Source of the DNA: DASULK01 sp036381835
GTDB taxonomy: Bacteria; Actinomycetota; Actinomycetes; Mycobacteriales; Micromonosporaceae
Direction: 5' to 3'
DNA: 51,291 bases
NCBI GenBank assembly: GCA_036381835.1
Contig: DASVCA010000051.1
Coordinates: forward strand, 1 to 51,291
Shown: positions 20,730 through 29,612 of the stretch, one piece after another
How positions within the stretch are numbered: the first letter of the stretch is position 1
Layout: each line of letters begins with the position of its first letter
Translations under genes and position numbers: made by a program
Notes under the pieces: model-generated
Databases searched by the model: none
Seen by the model: only the letters and a program-made list of their open reading frames with translations
Told to the model about the DNA's origin: nothing

Positions 20730-21488
20730 ATGATGGTCGACGAGGTGCAGGAGTACACCGCCCGATCCATGCCGCGAATCGGGGATCCGGCACCCGCCTT
20801 CACGGCGGTTACCACGCAGGGAACGATCAACTTCCCCCAGGACTACGCCGGCAAGTGGGTGATCCTCTTCTCCCACCCGGCGGACTTCACCCCGGTGTGC
20901 ACCAGCGAATTCATCACCTTCGCGCACATGCAGGACGAATTCCGCAACCGCAACACCGAACTCATCGGCCTGTCTGTGGACGGCCTGTACAGCCACATCG
21001 CCTGGCTACGCACCATCAAGGAGAAGATCACCTTCCGCGGCCTGAGCAACGTGGAGGTCACCTTCCCCCTCATCGAGGATCTCTCGATGAAGGTATCCCA
21101 GCTCTACGGGATGATCATGCCCGGGGAGAGCTCGACCAAAGCCGTACGAGCGGTCTTCTTCATCGACCCCAACGGGGTCATTCGCACGATCATCTACTAC
21201 CCGCTGAACGTGGGCCGCAACTTCGACGAACTCCTGCGAGTGATCAAAGCACTGCAGACCGCGGACGCCTTCGGGGTCGCCACCCCCGCGGACTGGCGGC
21301 CCGGCGACCGGGTGATCGTACCCACCGCCGACTCGTACGACCGTGCCAAGGAACGCATGCGGGGAGCCGAAGACGGCATCGAGTGCGAGGACTGGTTCTT
21401 CTGCACCAAAGAGCTCCCCAAGGAAGCCGTCGAGACGGCCGGGCGCGCCCAGCAGGTGGACGCCGAACCCGGCCGCCTGCAGGCGTGA
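20730..21488 (+). CDS. Peroxiredoxin, Prx6-like with C-terminal Cys pair
   Basis: A thiol peroxidase that reduces hydrogen and alkyl peroxides. The 252 residues include the catalytic motif ADFTPVCTSEF (Cys57), a conserved Arg downstream and a long C-terminal domain as in the Prx6/AhpC-TSA group. Near the C-terminus ECEDWFFCTKELP gives a C-x5-C pair like that of archaeal 2-Cys Prx6 enzymes, which suggests resolution by a C-terminal Cys rather than glutathione. GAGGTGAG precedes the ATG. Two stem-loops follow the stop. Confidence 0.92.
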   Translation: MMVDEVQEYTARSMPRIGDPAPAFTAVTTQGTINFPQDYAGKWVILFSHPADFTPVCTSEFITFAHMQDEFRNRNTELIGLSVDGLYSHIAWLRTIKEKITFRGLSNVEVTFPLIEDLSMKVSQLYGMIMPGESSTKAVRAVFFIDPNGVIRTIIYYPLNVGRNFDELLRVIKALQTADAFGVATPADWRPGDRVIVPTADSYDRAKERMRGAEDGIECEDWFFCTKELPKEAVETAGRAQQVDAEPGRLQA

Positions 21489-21489
21489 C

Positions 21490-21510
21490 CGGACCCGCTA
21501 CCGGGGTCCG
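21490..21510 (+). terminator. Stem-loop after the peroxiredoxin gene
   Basis: cggaccc and gggtccg form a 7-bp stem with a 7-base loop directly after the peroxiredoxin stop, in the convergent gap before the aldehyde dehydrogenase stop. Confidence 0.5.
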
Positions 21511-21519
21511 TCCGCAGTT

Positions 21520-21539
21520 CCCCGGACTTCAAGCCGGGG
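21520..21539. terminator. Second stem-loop in the convergent gap
   Basis: ccccgg-acttcaag-ccgggg forms a 6-bp GC stem with an 8-base loop. It could serve the minus-strand aldehyde dehydrogenase gene ending at 21546. Confidence 0.4.
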
Positions 21540-21545
21540 CGCACG

Positions 21546-22985
21546 TCAGAGGTCCAGACCGGTCAGGACCATCACCCGCGGCTCCGTGTAGTCGTCCATC
21601 GCGCTGCGGACGCCCTCCCGGCCGACACCGCTGTCCTTCACCCCGCCGTACGGCATCTGGTCGGCCCGATACGACGGCACATCGCCGATGATCACGCCCC
21701 CGACGCGCAGCGTGCGGTGCGCGGCGAAAGCGGTCTGCAGGTTGTGTGTGAAGACGCCGGCCTGCAGGCCGTACTTCGAATCGTTGACCGCGGCGAAGGC
21801 CGCGGCGTCGTCGGCGATCGGTGCGATCGTCAGCACCGGGCCGAACACCTCCTCCGCACACACCTTGGCATCCGGCGGCACATCCGTCAGCACCGTCGGG
21901 GCGTAGCTGGCACCGTTGCGCTCGCCGCCGATGAGCACCTTGCCGCCGGCCGCGACCGCCTCGTCCACCCACGCCTCGACGCGTCGGGCGGCTTCCTCGC
22001 TGATCAGCGGGCCGACATCCGTGCCCTCGTCGAACGGGTCACCGGTGCGCAACTGCGACACCGCGGTGAGCAACCGGGGCAGGAACCCGTCGAAAAGCCA
22101 TTCGTGCACGTACACCCGCTGCACCGCGATGCAGCTCTGCCCCGCCTGGTAGTTGGCGAACGTCGCGATCCGCTGCGCCGCCCAGGTCAGGTCGTCGTCC
22201 GACGCCCAGTCCGAGCAGATCACCGCGGCCGCGTTGCCGCCCAACTCCAGCGTCACGTGCTTGTCGGGGACGGCACGGCGGATCGCGGTGCCCACCGGCC
22301 CGGAGCCGGTGAACGACACCACCGGCAGGCGGGGGTCGCGGACCAGCTCCGCGGCCCGCTCGTTCGGCAGCGGCAACACGGAGAACATGCCGGCGGGCAG
22401 CTCCGTCTCGGCCAGGATCTGCCCGAGCACGAGAGCGGAGAGCGGGGTCGCGGGTGCCGGCTTCACCACGATCGGTGCGCCGACCGCGAGCGCCGGCGCG
22501 ACCTTGTGCGCGACCAGGTTGAGCGGGAAGTTGAACGGCGCGATGCCGAGCACCGGCCCCTTCGGAACGCGCCGGATCAGCGCGATACGCCCGGTCGCGG
22601 CCGGGTCCGTGTCCAGCCGCTGCAGGTCGCCGGAGAAGCGGCGGGCTTCCTCCGCGGCCCACCGGAAGGTGGAGACCGCCCGGCTCACCTCCGCGCGGGC
22701 CCATTTGATCGGCTTGCCGTTCTCCGCCGTGATGAGCGCCGCGATCTCGTCCGCGCGCTCGGCGAGGCGCCGCGACACGTGGTCGAGCGCCGCGGCGCGT
22801 ACGTGGGCCGGCAGCGCGGCGGCGCGGTCGGCCACGTCCGCGGCGGCCGCCACCGCCGCCTCCACCTGCTCGGCGGTGGCGTTGCTGGTCCGGCCGACCG
22901 CCCGGCCGTCGTAGGGATGCCGGATGACCACGGCGTCATCGCTGCTGGCCGGTTGTCCGGCGACGAAGAAGGCGACAGGCTCCAC
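21546..22985 (-). CDS. Aldehyde dehydrogenase family protein
   Basis: This 479-residue NAD(P)-dependent aldehyde dehydrogenase shows the cofactor region (GIAPFNFPLN, VVKPAPATPLSALVLGQIL in part), the glutamate motif LELGGNA and the catalytic cysteine in YQAGQSCIAVQR. It resembles the family called NADP-dependent glyceraldehyde-3-phosphate or generic aldehyde dehydrogenases; I cannot fix the substrate. The start is GTG with a weak ribosome site. It is divergent from the next dehydrogenase gene across bases 22986-23130, at the edge of the amine-degradation region, so an aminoaldehyde is possible. Confidence 0.88.
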   Translation of the reverse strand: MEPVAFFVAGQPASSDDAVVIRHPYDGRAVGRTSNATAEQVEAAVAAAADVADRAAALPAHVRAAALDHVSRRLAERADEIAALITAENGKPIKWARAEVSRAVSTFRWAAEEARRFSGDLQRLDTDPAATGRIALIRRVPKGPVLGIAPFNFPLNLVAHKVAPALAVGAPIVVKPAPATPLSALVLGQILAETELPAGMFSVLPLPNERAAELVRDPRLPVVSFTGSGPVGTAIRRAVPDKHVTLELGGNAAAVICSDWASDDDLTWAAQRIATFANYQAGQSCIAVQRVYVHEWLFDGFLPRLLTAVSQLRTGDPFDEGTDVGPLISEEAARRVEAWVDEAVAAGGKVLIGGERNGASYAPTVLTDVPPDAKVCAEEVFGPVLTIAPIADDAAAFAAVNDSKYGLQAGVFTHNLQTAFAAHRTLRVGGVIIGDVPSYRADQMPYGGVKDSGVGREGVRSAMDDYTEPRVMVLTGLDL

Positions 22986-23130
22986 GGGCCCAGCGTAGAG
23001 GATCCCGCAGCAACACGAAACCAGTAGCTCTTACCCCTTGCCCGCCTCGAATTTAGTGGCCAAGATGGCAGGATCACCACGATTACAACCGCTGAACGCC
23101 GATCCCAGCCAGCAACCCGGAGAGCGAGAG

Positions 23131-24564
23131 ATGACCGACAAGCAGGTGCTGCGCAACTTCGTCAACGGTGAGTACGTCGACCCGGTGGACGGCCGATACT
23201 TTGACCTGATCGATCCGTGTACCGGAGAAGTGTTCGCGCAGGCCCCCGTCTCCGGCCCGGCGGATGTCGACGCGGCCCTGCGGGCCGCCGCGAACGCCTT
23301 CGAGACCTGGCGTGACGCGACACCGGGAGAACGGCAGAAGGCGCTGCTCAAATTCGCCGACGCGGTCGAGGCACGAGCCGCGGAGCTGGTGGACGCGGAG
23401 GTACGCAACACCGGCAAGCCGCGGCAGCTGACCGCCGACGAGGAGCTGCCGCCGGCCGTGGACGAACTCCGCTTCTTCGCGGGGGCCGCCCGGTTGCTGG
23501 AGGGCCGCTCCGCCGGAGAGTATCTGGCCGGCCACACCTCCTACGTCCGGCGGGAGCCGATCGGCGTCTGCGCCCAGGTCACCCCTTGGAACTATCCGCT
23601 GATGATGGCGGTCTGGAAGATCGCACCGGCCCTGGCGGCCGGGAACACGGTCGTGCTCAAGCCGTCCGACACCACTCCCGTCTCGACCCTGCTGCTCGCC
23701 GAGATCGCCGCCGAGTTCTTCCCGCCCGGGGTGTTCAACGTGGTGTGCGGCGACCGGGACACCGGCCGTAGCCTGGTCGCGCACCCCATCCCGCAGCTCG
23801 TCTCCATCACGGGGTCCACCCGGGCGGGCATGGAGGTGGCCGCGGCCGCCGCGCCCGACCTCAAGCGGACCCACCTGGAGCTCGGCGGCAAGGCGCCGGT
23901 GGTGGTGTTCGAAGACGCCGACATCGCCGCCGCCGTCGAGGCGATCGCGGTCGCCGGATACTTCAACGCCGGTCAGGACTGCACCGCCGCGACCCGGGTC
24001 CTCGTCGCCGCCGGCATCCACGACGAGTTCGTCGCAGCCCTGACCGAACAGGCGCGCAACACCAAGACCGGAATGCCCGACGACGACGTCCTCTACGGAC
24101 CGTTGAACAACGCCAACCAGCTGGCTCGGGTCAGCGGCTTCATCGACCGGCTGCCCGACTACGCGAACGTGCACGCCGGCGGTGCCCGCATCGGGGACCG
24201 CGGCTACTTCTACGCACCCACCGTGGTGTCCGGCGTCAAGCAGGACGACGAGATCATCCAGAACGAGGTCTTCGGGCCGGTCATCACCGTGCAGCGCTTC
24301 ACCACCGAGGAGGAGGCCGTACGCTGCGCGAACGACGTCGAGTACGGCCTGTCCGCGTCGGTGTGGACCCGTGATCACGGCCGGGCCATGCGGATGACCC
24401 GACGGCTAGACTTCGGCTGCGTATGGGTGAACACCCACATCCCGTTCGTGTCGGAGATGCCGCACGGCGGGTTCAAGCACTCCGGGCACGGCAAGGACCT
24501 GTCGGTGTACAGCCTGGAGGACTACACCCGGATCAAGCACGTGATGCACGCGATCGGCGAGTGA
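23131..24564 (+). CDS. Gamma-aminobutyraldehyde dehydrogenase-like enzyme
   Basis: The 477 residues look like PatD/PuuC/betaine-aldehyde dehydrogenases: QVTPWNYPLMMAVWKIAPALAAGN in part, the motif LELGGKAPVVVFEDADI, the catalytic cysteine in FNAGQDCTAATR and the C-terminal KHSGHGKDLSVYSLEDYTRIKH in part. The likely reaction is oxidation of 4-aminobutanal (from putrescine) to GABA. I used the ATG at 23131 with GGAGAG upstream; the longer reading frame from 23038 lacks a ribosome site. The stop is two bases from the aminotransferase ATG, so the two enzymes are made together. Confidence 0.88.
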   Translation: MTDKQVLRNFVNGEYVDPVDGRYFDLIDPCTGEVFAQAPVSGPADVDAALRAAANAFETWRDATPGERQKALLKFADAVEARAAELVDAEVRNTGKPRQLTADEELPPAVDELRFFAGAARLLEGRSAGEYLAGHTSYVRREPIGVCAQVTPWNYPLMMAVWKIAPALAAGNTVVLKPSDTTPVSTLLLAEIAAEFFPPGVFNVVCGDRDTGRSLVAHPIPQLVSITGSTRAGMEVAAAAAPDLKRTHLELGGKAPVVVFEDADIAAAVEAIAVAGYFNAGQDCTAATRVLVAAGIHDEFVAALTEQARNTKTGMPDDDVLYGPLNNANQLARVSGFIDRLPDYANVHAGGARIGDRGYFYAPTVVSGVKQDDEIIQNEVFGPVITVQRFTTEEEAVRCANDVEYGLSASVWTRDHGRAMRMTRRLDFGCVWVNTHIPFVSEMPHGGFKHSGHGKDLSVYSLEDYTRIKHVMHAIGE

Positions 24565-24566
24565 CC

Positions 24567-25838
24567 ATGCCTTCATCTGAGGAACTGCACCAGCGCCGCC
24601 TGGCAGCGGTGGCCCGGGGCGTCGGCAGCACCATCCAGTCCTATGTCGAGTCGGCGAGCGGCGGCACGATCGTCGACGTCGACGGCCGGGAATGGATCGA
24701 CTTCGCCGCCGGAATCGCCGTGACCAACGTCGGCAACTGCGCGCCGCGGGTCGTCGCCGCGGTACGCGAACAGGTCGAACGCTTCACCCACACCTGTTTC
24801 ATGGTCGCCCCGTACGAGTCGTACGTGGCGGTCTGCGAACAGCTCAACGCCCTCACGCCGGGCACCTTCGAGAAGCGCTCGGCGCTGTTCAACTCGGGCG
24901 CGGAGGCGGTGGAGAACGCGATCAAGATCGCTCGCCACGCCACGGGGCGGCCGGCGGTCGTGGTCTTCGACCACGCCTACCACGGTCGGACCAACCTGAC
25001 CATGGCGTTGACCGCCAAGAACATGCCCTACAAACACCGCTTCGGGCCATTCGCGGGCGAGGTCTACCGGGTGCCGATGTCCTATCCGCTGCGCGACGGC
25101 GGGCTGGGCGGTGCCGAGGCCGCGGCGCGCGCCATCGATGTGATCGAGAAGCAGGTCGGCGCGGAGAACGTGGCCGCCCTGCTGATCGAGCCGATCCAGG
25201 GCGAAGGCGGGTTCGTGGTGCCCGCCGAGGGCTTCCTGCCCGCACTGGGTGACTGGGCGCGTGCGGCCGGTGCGGTGTTCATCGCCGACGAGATCCAGAC
25301 CGGGTTCTGCCGGACCGGGTCGTGGTTCGCCTGCGAGCACGAGGGTGTCGAGCCGGACCTGGTCACGCTGGCCAAGGGCATGGCGGGCGGGCTCCCGCTG
25401 TCCGCGGTCACCGGACGCGCCGACCTGATGGATTCGGTGCATGTCGGGGGCCTCGGCGGCACGTACGGCGGTAACCCGATCGCCTGTGCGGCGGCGCTGG
25501 CCGCCATCGAGACGATGCGGGAGTTGGACCTGTGCGCGGCGGCCCGGCGGATCGAGTCGGTGATGCTGCCCCGGCTGAAGGCGATCGCGGCCCGTGACGG
25601 GCGAGTCGCCGAGGTGCGGGGTCGTGGTGCGATGCTCGCCATGGAGATCGTGCAGCCGGGCGGACTCACCCCGGATCCGGCCGCGGCCGCCGCGGTCTCC
25701 GCGGCCTGCCATCGGGCCGGCCTCCTGACGCTGGTCTGCGGGACGTACGGCAACGTGCTGCGCTTCCTGCCGCCGCTGGTCATCGACGACGCCACCGTCA
25801 ACCGTGGCCTGGACATCCTGGACGCCGCCTTCCGCTGA
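24567..25838 (+). CDS. gabT: 4-aminobutyrate aminotransferase-type enzyme
   Basis: This class III PLP aminotransferase (423 residues) follows the aldehyde dehydrogenase gene directly. It shows NSGAEAVENAIKIARHATGR in part, FIADEIQTGFCRTG and the PLP lysine in LAKGMAGGLPLSA, all typical of GABA aminotransferases. It would convert GABA plus 2-oxoglutarate to succinate semialdehyde and glutamate. ATG 24567 is used; GTG 24561 in the same frame would overlap the upstream stop and add two residues. Other omega-amino acids (5-aminovalerate, beta-alanine) could also be substrates. Confidence 0.88.
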   Translation: MPSSEELHQRRLAAVARGVGSTIQSYVESASGGTIVDVDGREWIDFAAGIAVTNVGNCAPRVVAAVREQVERFTHTCFMVAPYESYVAVCEQLNALTPGTFEKRSALFNSGAEAVENAIKIARHATGRPAVVVFDHAYHGRTNLTMALTAKNMPYKHRFGPFAGEVYRVPMSYPLRDGGLGGAEAAARAIDVIEKQVGAENVAALLIEPIQGEGGFVVPAEGFLPALGDWARAAGAVFIADEIQTGFCRTGSWFACEHEGVEPDLVTLAKGMAGGLPLSAVTGRADLMDSVHVGGLGGTYGGNPIACAAALAAIETMRELDLCAAARRIESVMLPRLKAIAARDGRVAEVRGRGAMLAMEIVQPGGLTPDPAAAAAVSAACHRAGLLTLVCGTYGNVLRFLPPLVIDDATVNRGLDILDAAFR

Positions 25839-25863
25839 CCCCCGACCTCCCCCTCCCCATTCC

Positions 25864-25938
25864 CGCGATCTTGCACTTTTGGTTGGCCTTTTATGGCTGT
25901 TTGCCCTGTTTTGTCGCCGCCAAAAGTGCAAGATCGCG
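25864..25938. repeat. Palindromic repeat element, copy 1
   Basis: Perfect 19-bp inverted repeats begin cgcgatcttgcacttttgg and flank a 37-base T-rich centre containing ctgtttgccctgttttgtc. A near-identical copy lies at 26888-26962 in the same orientation. As RNA it would fold into a long hairpin and could also end the aminotransferase transcript. Confidence 0.85.
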
Positions 25939-25959
25939 AGGAGGATGCGGGGCGCGGTG

Positions 25960-26811
25960 TCATGCGAGGGCAGCGCGTACCGCCGCGACGACATAGTCGG
26001 GCCGGTGGTAGAGATCCCGATCGGTGAAGTAGCGCATCGTCCAACCCTCGGCGGCGAGCCAGTTCATGCGCTCTCGATCGCGGCGGAACCGGGCACGATC
26101 GAGGTGGGTCACACCGTCGTACTCGACTCCGATCCGGCGCTCCCGATACCCGAGATCGATCCGATATCGCAGCACCCCATGACGATCCCGGACCCAGATC
26201 TGCGGCTCGGGCGGCGGTAGTCCGCCGTCGAGCAGCACCAGGCGAAGCTGACTCTCCTGCCGACACTCCGCCCGCCCGTCGGCGAGAAGAGCCAGCTCGC
26301 GGGCCTGCCGTACGCCCTTGAGACCCGCGTGCCGGCACGCCTCCACGTACAGTTCCTCCGACGTGGCCAGGCCGGCTCCCACCATCGCGTCGAGCACCGG
26401 CAGTGCGTCGAACCGACGCAGGGTACGTGCCAGGTCGATAGCGCAGCGGACCGGTGGGACGCATGGAACGCCACGGACCAGAGTGGGTTCGCCGACGGGC
26501 AGCGCACCGTGGTGCACCACCAGCCCCGGCAGCCGGGGCCGGGCGACCGTGGGCGGTAGGTGAATGTGCACCGCACCGTCGCCGGGAATGTCGAGGCCGT
26601 AACGCCGGGCCGCACTCTGCCGGGCCAGCATCGCCTCGGGCGGAAGACACAGGAACAGTGCCTGAAGGGCGTCTTCGTCGTCGATTTCCGTCCGATCGGT
26701 GTAGACGCCGCGGCGCACGCGCCGCAACTCACCGTGCTCTACTCTGGTGCGAACCGTCTGCCAACCGGTCGCCGCGATCAGGTCCCGTCCACGCCACAGT
26801 CCCGCCGGCAT
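25960..26811 (-). CDS. AbiEi-like / DUF559-type nuclease domain protein
   Basis: The 283-residue protein has an N-terminal winged-helix-like region typical of AbiEi/type IV antitoxin proteins (ELRRVRRGVYTDR, MLARQSAARRYGLDIPG). The C-terminal segment resembles Vsr/DUF559 endonucleases: E186, D219 in YRIDLGYRERRIGVEYDG, E230-x-D232, then RDRERMNWLAAEGW and a final FTDRDL. These fit a PD-(D/E)XK metal site. This two-part protein is widespread in actinobacteria and of unknown function. No toxin partner gene is adjacent. There is no Shine-Dalgarno before ATG 26811, so it may be leaderless. Copies of one palindromic repeat flank it on both sides. Confidence 0.75.
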   Translation of the reverse strand: MPAGLWRGRDLIAATGWQTVRTRVEHGELRRVRRGVYTDRTEIDDEDALQALFLCLPPEAMLARQSAARRYGLDIPGDGAVHIHLPPTVARPRLPGLVVHHGALPVGEPTLVRGVPCVPPVRCAIDLARTLRRFDALPVLDAMVGAGLATSEELYVEACRHAGLKGVRQARELALLADGRAECRQESQLRLVLLDGGLPPPEPQIWVRDRHGVLRYRIDLGYRERRIGVEYDGVTHLDRARFRRDRERMNWLAAEGWTMRYFTDRDLYHRPDYVVAAVRAALA

Positions 26812-26887
26812 AGCGGCAGCCTGCCGTGTCGGTGCGAAAGCCGGGGACCTGGACCGATCCGGTTGTGGATAACCCCCTCCCCTTCTC

Positions 26888-26962
26888 CGCGATCTTGCAC
26901 TTATGGTTGCCTTTTCGTGACTGTTTGCCCTGTTTTGTCACCCCCAAAAGTGCAAGATCGCG
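26888..26962. repeat. Palindromic repeat element, copy 2
   Basis: This matches copy 1 (25864-25938) with only a handful of differences, including a one-base indel and a t-to-a change in the left arm. It keeps the termini cgcgatcttgcact / aagtgcaagatcgcg and the core ctgtttgccctgttttgtc. It stands upstream of the nuclease gene and just past the stop of the dehydrogenase-like gene. Confidence 0.85.
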
Positions 26963-26991
26963 TACGGAGGGGGTGTCGCACTAACGCCGAA

Positions 26992-28194
26992 TCACTGCTC
27001 GCGCATCCCCCACGGCGAGCCGTACCCGCCGAGCTTGTCGAGGAACGGCCGGGCCGGGAAAGCCTCCGGGCCGAGCACTCCCGCACCGGACCAGGCACCG
27101 GCGGCGAGCAGCTCCAGCGCGACCACCGGGTTGAGCGCGGTCTGCCAGACCACCGCCTGGTGGCCGTACTCCGCCATCGACCACTCGTTGTCGACGACGT
27201 GGTAGAGGTAGACCTCGCGCGGCGACCCGTCCTTGCCGGTCCCCCGCACCCAGGTGCCGGCGCAGGTCTTGCCCCGCATCCGCTCGCCCAGCGTCGCCGG
27301 GTCCGGCAGGCAGGCGGCGACCACGTCCCGCGGGGCCACCGACACGTTCCCGACCCGCACCGGCTCGGTCGAGTGCAGGCCCAGCTTACGCAGCGTCTTG
27401 AGCACCTCGATGAACTCGGTGCCGAGCCCGTATTTGAAGGTGACCCGTTTCGCCGGCACCCAGCGCGGGATGAGCAGCACCTCCTCGTGCTCGACATTGA
27501 CGCACTCGACCGGCCCGATGCCCTCCGGGAAGTCGAAGATCTCCGGCTCGGAGAACGGCTCGGTGGTGTACCAGCCGCGGTCGGACTCCCAGATGACCGG
27601 CGGGTTCAGGCACTCCTCGATCGTGGTCCAGATAGAGAACGTGGGTGCGAACTCGTAGCCCTCGACGGTCAGGTTCGCACCGTCGCGCACCCCGATCTCC
27701 TCGATCGAGGAGAACAGTTCGTCTGCGGCGTACCGGGCGAACACGTCGGACAGTCCCGGTTCGACGCCGATGCCGACCAAGGCCAGCCGGCCGGCCGCGG
27801 CCCAGCGGTCGGCGGCGGCGAACTGCTCGTCCCCGAGCCTGACCCCGCATTCGGCGTACGGGCGCTCGGGATGCGGTCGGGACAGCGACATCGCCATGTC
27901 GAGATAGTCCGCGCCGACGGCGAAGGCACCCTCGAAGATCGGCATGACGAACCGCGGGTCGACGGCGTTGAGCACATGGGTGACACCGTGGTCACGGCAC
28001 AGCGCGGCGACCGCATCCGCGGAGGAGGCGTCGACCTGAGCCGCGGTGAACCGGTCGTCCAGGCCGGCGACGGCGCGGCCGGCGCGCGCCGGGTCGTAGT
28101 CGGCCACCACCATCCGGTCGAAGAAGGAACGGCGGGCCGCGATCGCGGCCACCGCGGAGCCGACGCCACCGGCGCCGATGACGAGTACGCGCAT
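26992..28194 (-). CDS. Saccharopine / carboxynorspermidine dehydrogenase-like protein
   Basis: The 400 residues start with an NAD(P) Rossmann loop (MRVLVIGAGGVGSAVAA). They carry the saccharopine dehydrogenase pattern (LNAVDPRFVMPIFEGAFAVG in part, GIGVEPGLSDVFARYAADELF in part) and end with CLPDPATL, TCAGTWVRG, VVWQTALNPVVALELLAAG. This layout recalls carboxynorspermidine dehydrogenase and Lys1-type enzymes, which form or split a C-N bond between an amine and a semialdehyde. The true start is ATG 28194; the longer frame reads through the oxidoreductase gene. It is the last gene of the Pot operon, so its substrate is probably a polyamine-derived aldehyde, which is inferred. Confidence 0.8.
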   Translation of the reverse strand: MRVLVIGAGGVGSAVAAIAARRSFFDRMVVADYDPARAGRAVAGLDDRFTAAQVDASSADAVAALCRDHGVTHVLNAVDPRFVMPIFEGAFAVGADYLDMAMSLSRPHPERPYAECGVRLGDEQFAAADRWAAAGRLALVGIGVEPGLSDVFARYAADELFSSIEEIGVRDGANLTVEGYEFAPTFSIWTTIEECLNPPVIWESDRGWYTTEPFSEPEIFDFPEGIGPVECVNVEHEEVLLIPRWVPAKRVTFKYGLGTEFIEVLKTLRKLGLHSTEPVRVGNVSVAPRDVVAACLPDPATLGERMRGKTCAGTWVRGTGKDGSPREVYLYHVVDNEWSMAEYGHQAVVWQTALNPVVALELLAAGAWSGAGVLGPEAFPARPFLDKLGGYGSPWGMREQ

Positions 28195-29612
28195 CAGGAA
28201 TCGAACCCCATACCTAGTCGGTCGAGCGTGCGCAGCCACAGGTTGCGCCGCCCTTCGTTGCGGTCTGCCCGGGCCAGCGACCAGCGGGTCAGGTTGATGC
28301 CGACCGAGCGCAGCGGCTCGGGCGGGAACGGCACGGGCTTGGTCCGTACGTAACGCAGCCGGGTCAGCGGTGTGTCCGCACCGGAGAGCAGGTCGAGCAG
28401 CACCCGCGCTCCGAATCGGGTGGCGCCCACGCCGAGCCCGGTGAACCCCGCCACGTACGCCAGCCGGCCCTGGTAGGCGGTGCCGAAGAAGGAACTGAAC
28501 CGGCTGCAGGTGTCGATCACTCCACCCCAGGCGTGGCTGAAGCGCACCCCGGCCAGCTGCGGGAAGGTGGTGAAGAAGTGCCGGGCCAGGGTGGCGAAGG
28601 TCTGCTCGCGTTGCTCCAGTGTGGGCGACATCCGGTTCCCGAAGTGGTAGACCGCGTCGTAGCCGCCGAACAGAATCCGCGGGCCCTCCGTCTCGGTCCC
28701 CCGGGTGATCCGGTAGTAGTGGAACTGGTTGCCGACGTCCGCCAGGCCCTGCCGGTTGCGCCAACCCAGGGCAGCCAGCCGGGCGGGCGACAGCGGTTCG
28801 GTCATGAGCGCGTAGTCGTAGACCGGAACCACGTACTGACGTAGTCGGCGCAGCAGCGGCGGGAAGGCGTTGGTGGTCAGCGCCACCCGTTCGGCCAGGA
28901 TCACGCCGTGCTCGGTCGACACCTCAAGCGCCGCGCCACTGGAATCCAGCCGGGTGGCGCGGGTGCGCTCGTAGATGCGCACACCCTGCTCGAGGCAGAC
29001 CCGGCGCAGACCCCAGACCAGGCGAGCCGGGTCGAGCATGGCCACCCGGTCACGGTCCCACATGCCGGCCAGGTACGTCGGCGAGTCGACCTCGGCGCGT
29101 ACCCGGTCGCGGTCGAGCAGCACCACGTCGTGCCCGAACTCGCGGGCCTGCGCCGCCGCCTCGGCCAACTCGGCGACCTGGTACGGCTCGACCGCCACGG
29201 ACAGCTCACCGGTCCGTTCGAAGTCGCAGTCGATACCGTAGCGCTCGACGGTGGCGGCGATCTCCGCGAGATTCTGCCGGCCGAGCCGCTCCAGCACGTC
29301 GATCTCGTCGGGGAAGCGGGCGAGGCCGTTGGCCAGCCCGTGGGTCAGGGACGCGGCGCAGAATCCGCCGTTGCGACCGGAGGCCGCCCAGCCGCAGGTG
29401 GCCGCCTCGACGAGCACCACGTCCCGGTCCGGGTCCGCTTCCTTGGCCAGCAGGGCCGTCCACAGTCCGGCGTAGCCGCCGCCGATCACGGCGAGGTCGG
29501 CGGACTCGGGGCCGAGCAGCGGCGGCAGTGGGTCCGGCCGTTGCGGACGGTCCAGCCAGTACGGGCGCGGTGCCGCGTCGGCCAACGCGGCGGCGATGTC
29601 CACCGGGGTCAT
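28194..29612 (-). CDS. FAD-dependent oxidoreductase, PuuB/DadA-like
   Basis: The 472-residue enzyme has the GxGxxG FAD loop LAVIGGGYAGLWTALL and the FAD-contact signature GWAASGRNGGF. The C-terminal FAD segment is YVAGFTGLGVGATRFGARVL. This fits the gamma-glutamylputrescine oxidase / D-amino-acid dehydrogenase superfamily that oxidises C-N bonds of amines. ATG 29612 overlaps the PotC stop (ATGA); the stop overlaps the next ATG by one base (TGATG), so translation is coupled. Its second copy-type is at 36031-37404. Confidence 0.88.
   Translation of the reverse strand: MTPVDIAAALADAAPRPYWLDRPQRPDPLPPLLGPESADLAVIGGGYAGLWTALLAKEADPDRDVVLVEAATCGWAASGRNGGFCAASLTHGLANGLARFPDEIDVLERLGRQNLAEIAATVERYGIDCDFERTGELSVAVEPYQVAELAEAAAQAREFGHDVVLLDRDRVRAEVDSPTYLAGMWDRDRVAMLDPARLVWGLRRVCLEQGVRIYERTRATRLDSSGAALEVSTEHGVILAERVALTTNAFPPLLRRLRQYVVPVYDYALMTEPLSPARLAALGWRNRQGLADVGNQFHYYRITRGTETEGPRILFGGYDAVYHFGNRMSPTLEQREQTFATLARHFFTTFPQLAGVRFSHAWGGVIDTCSRFSSFFGTAYQGRLAYVAGFTGLGVGATRFGARVLLDLLSGADTPLTRLRYVRTKPVPFPPEPLRSVGINLTRWSLARADRNEGRRNLWLRTLDRLGMGFDS

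Noticed and set aside
25864..26962. Composite transposon carrying the nuclease gene
   Set aside because: The flanking elements are short palindromes without transposase genes and I saw no target-site duplication.
26992..28764. 590-residue continuous frame for the dehydrogenase-like protein
   Set aside because: The first 190 residues are an out-of-frame reading of the oxidoreductase gene; the Rossmann start MRVLVIGAGG marks the true N-terminus at 28194.
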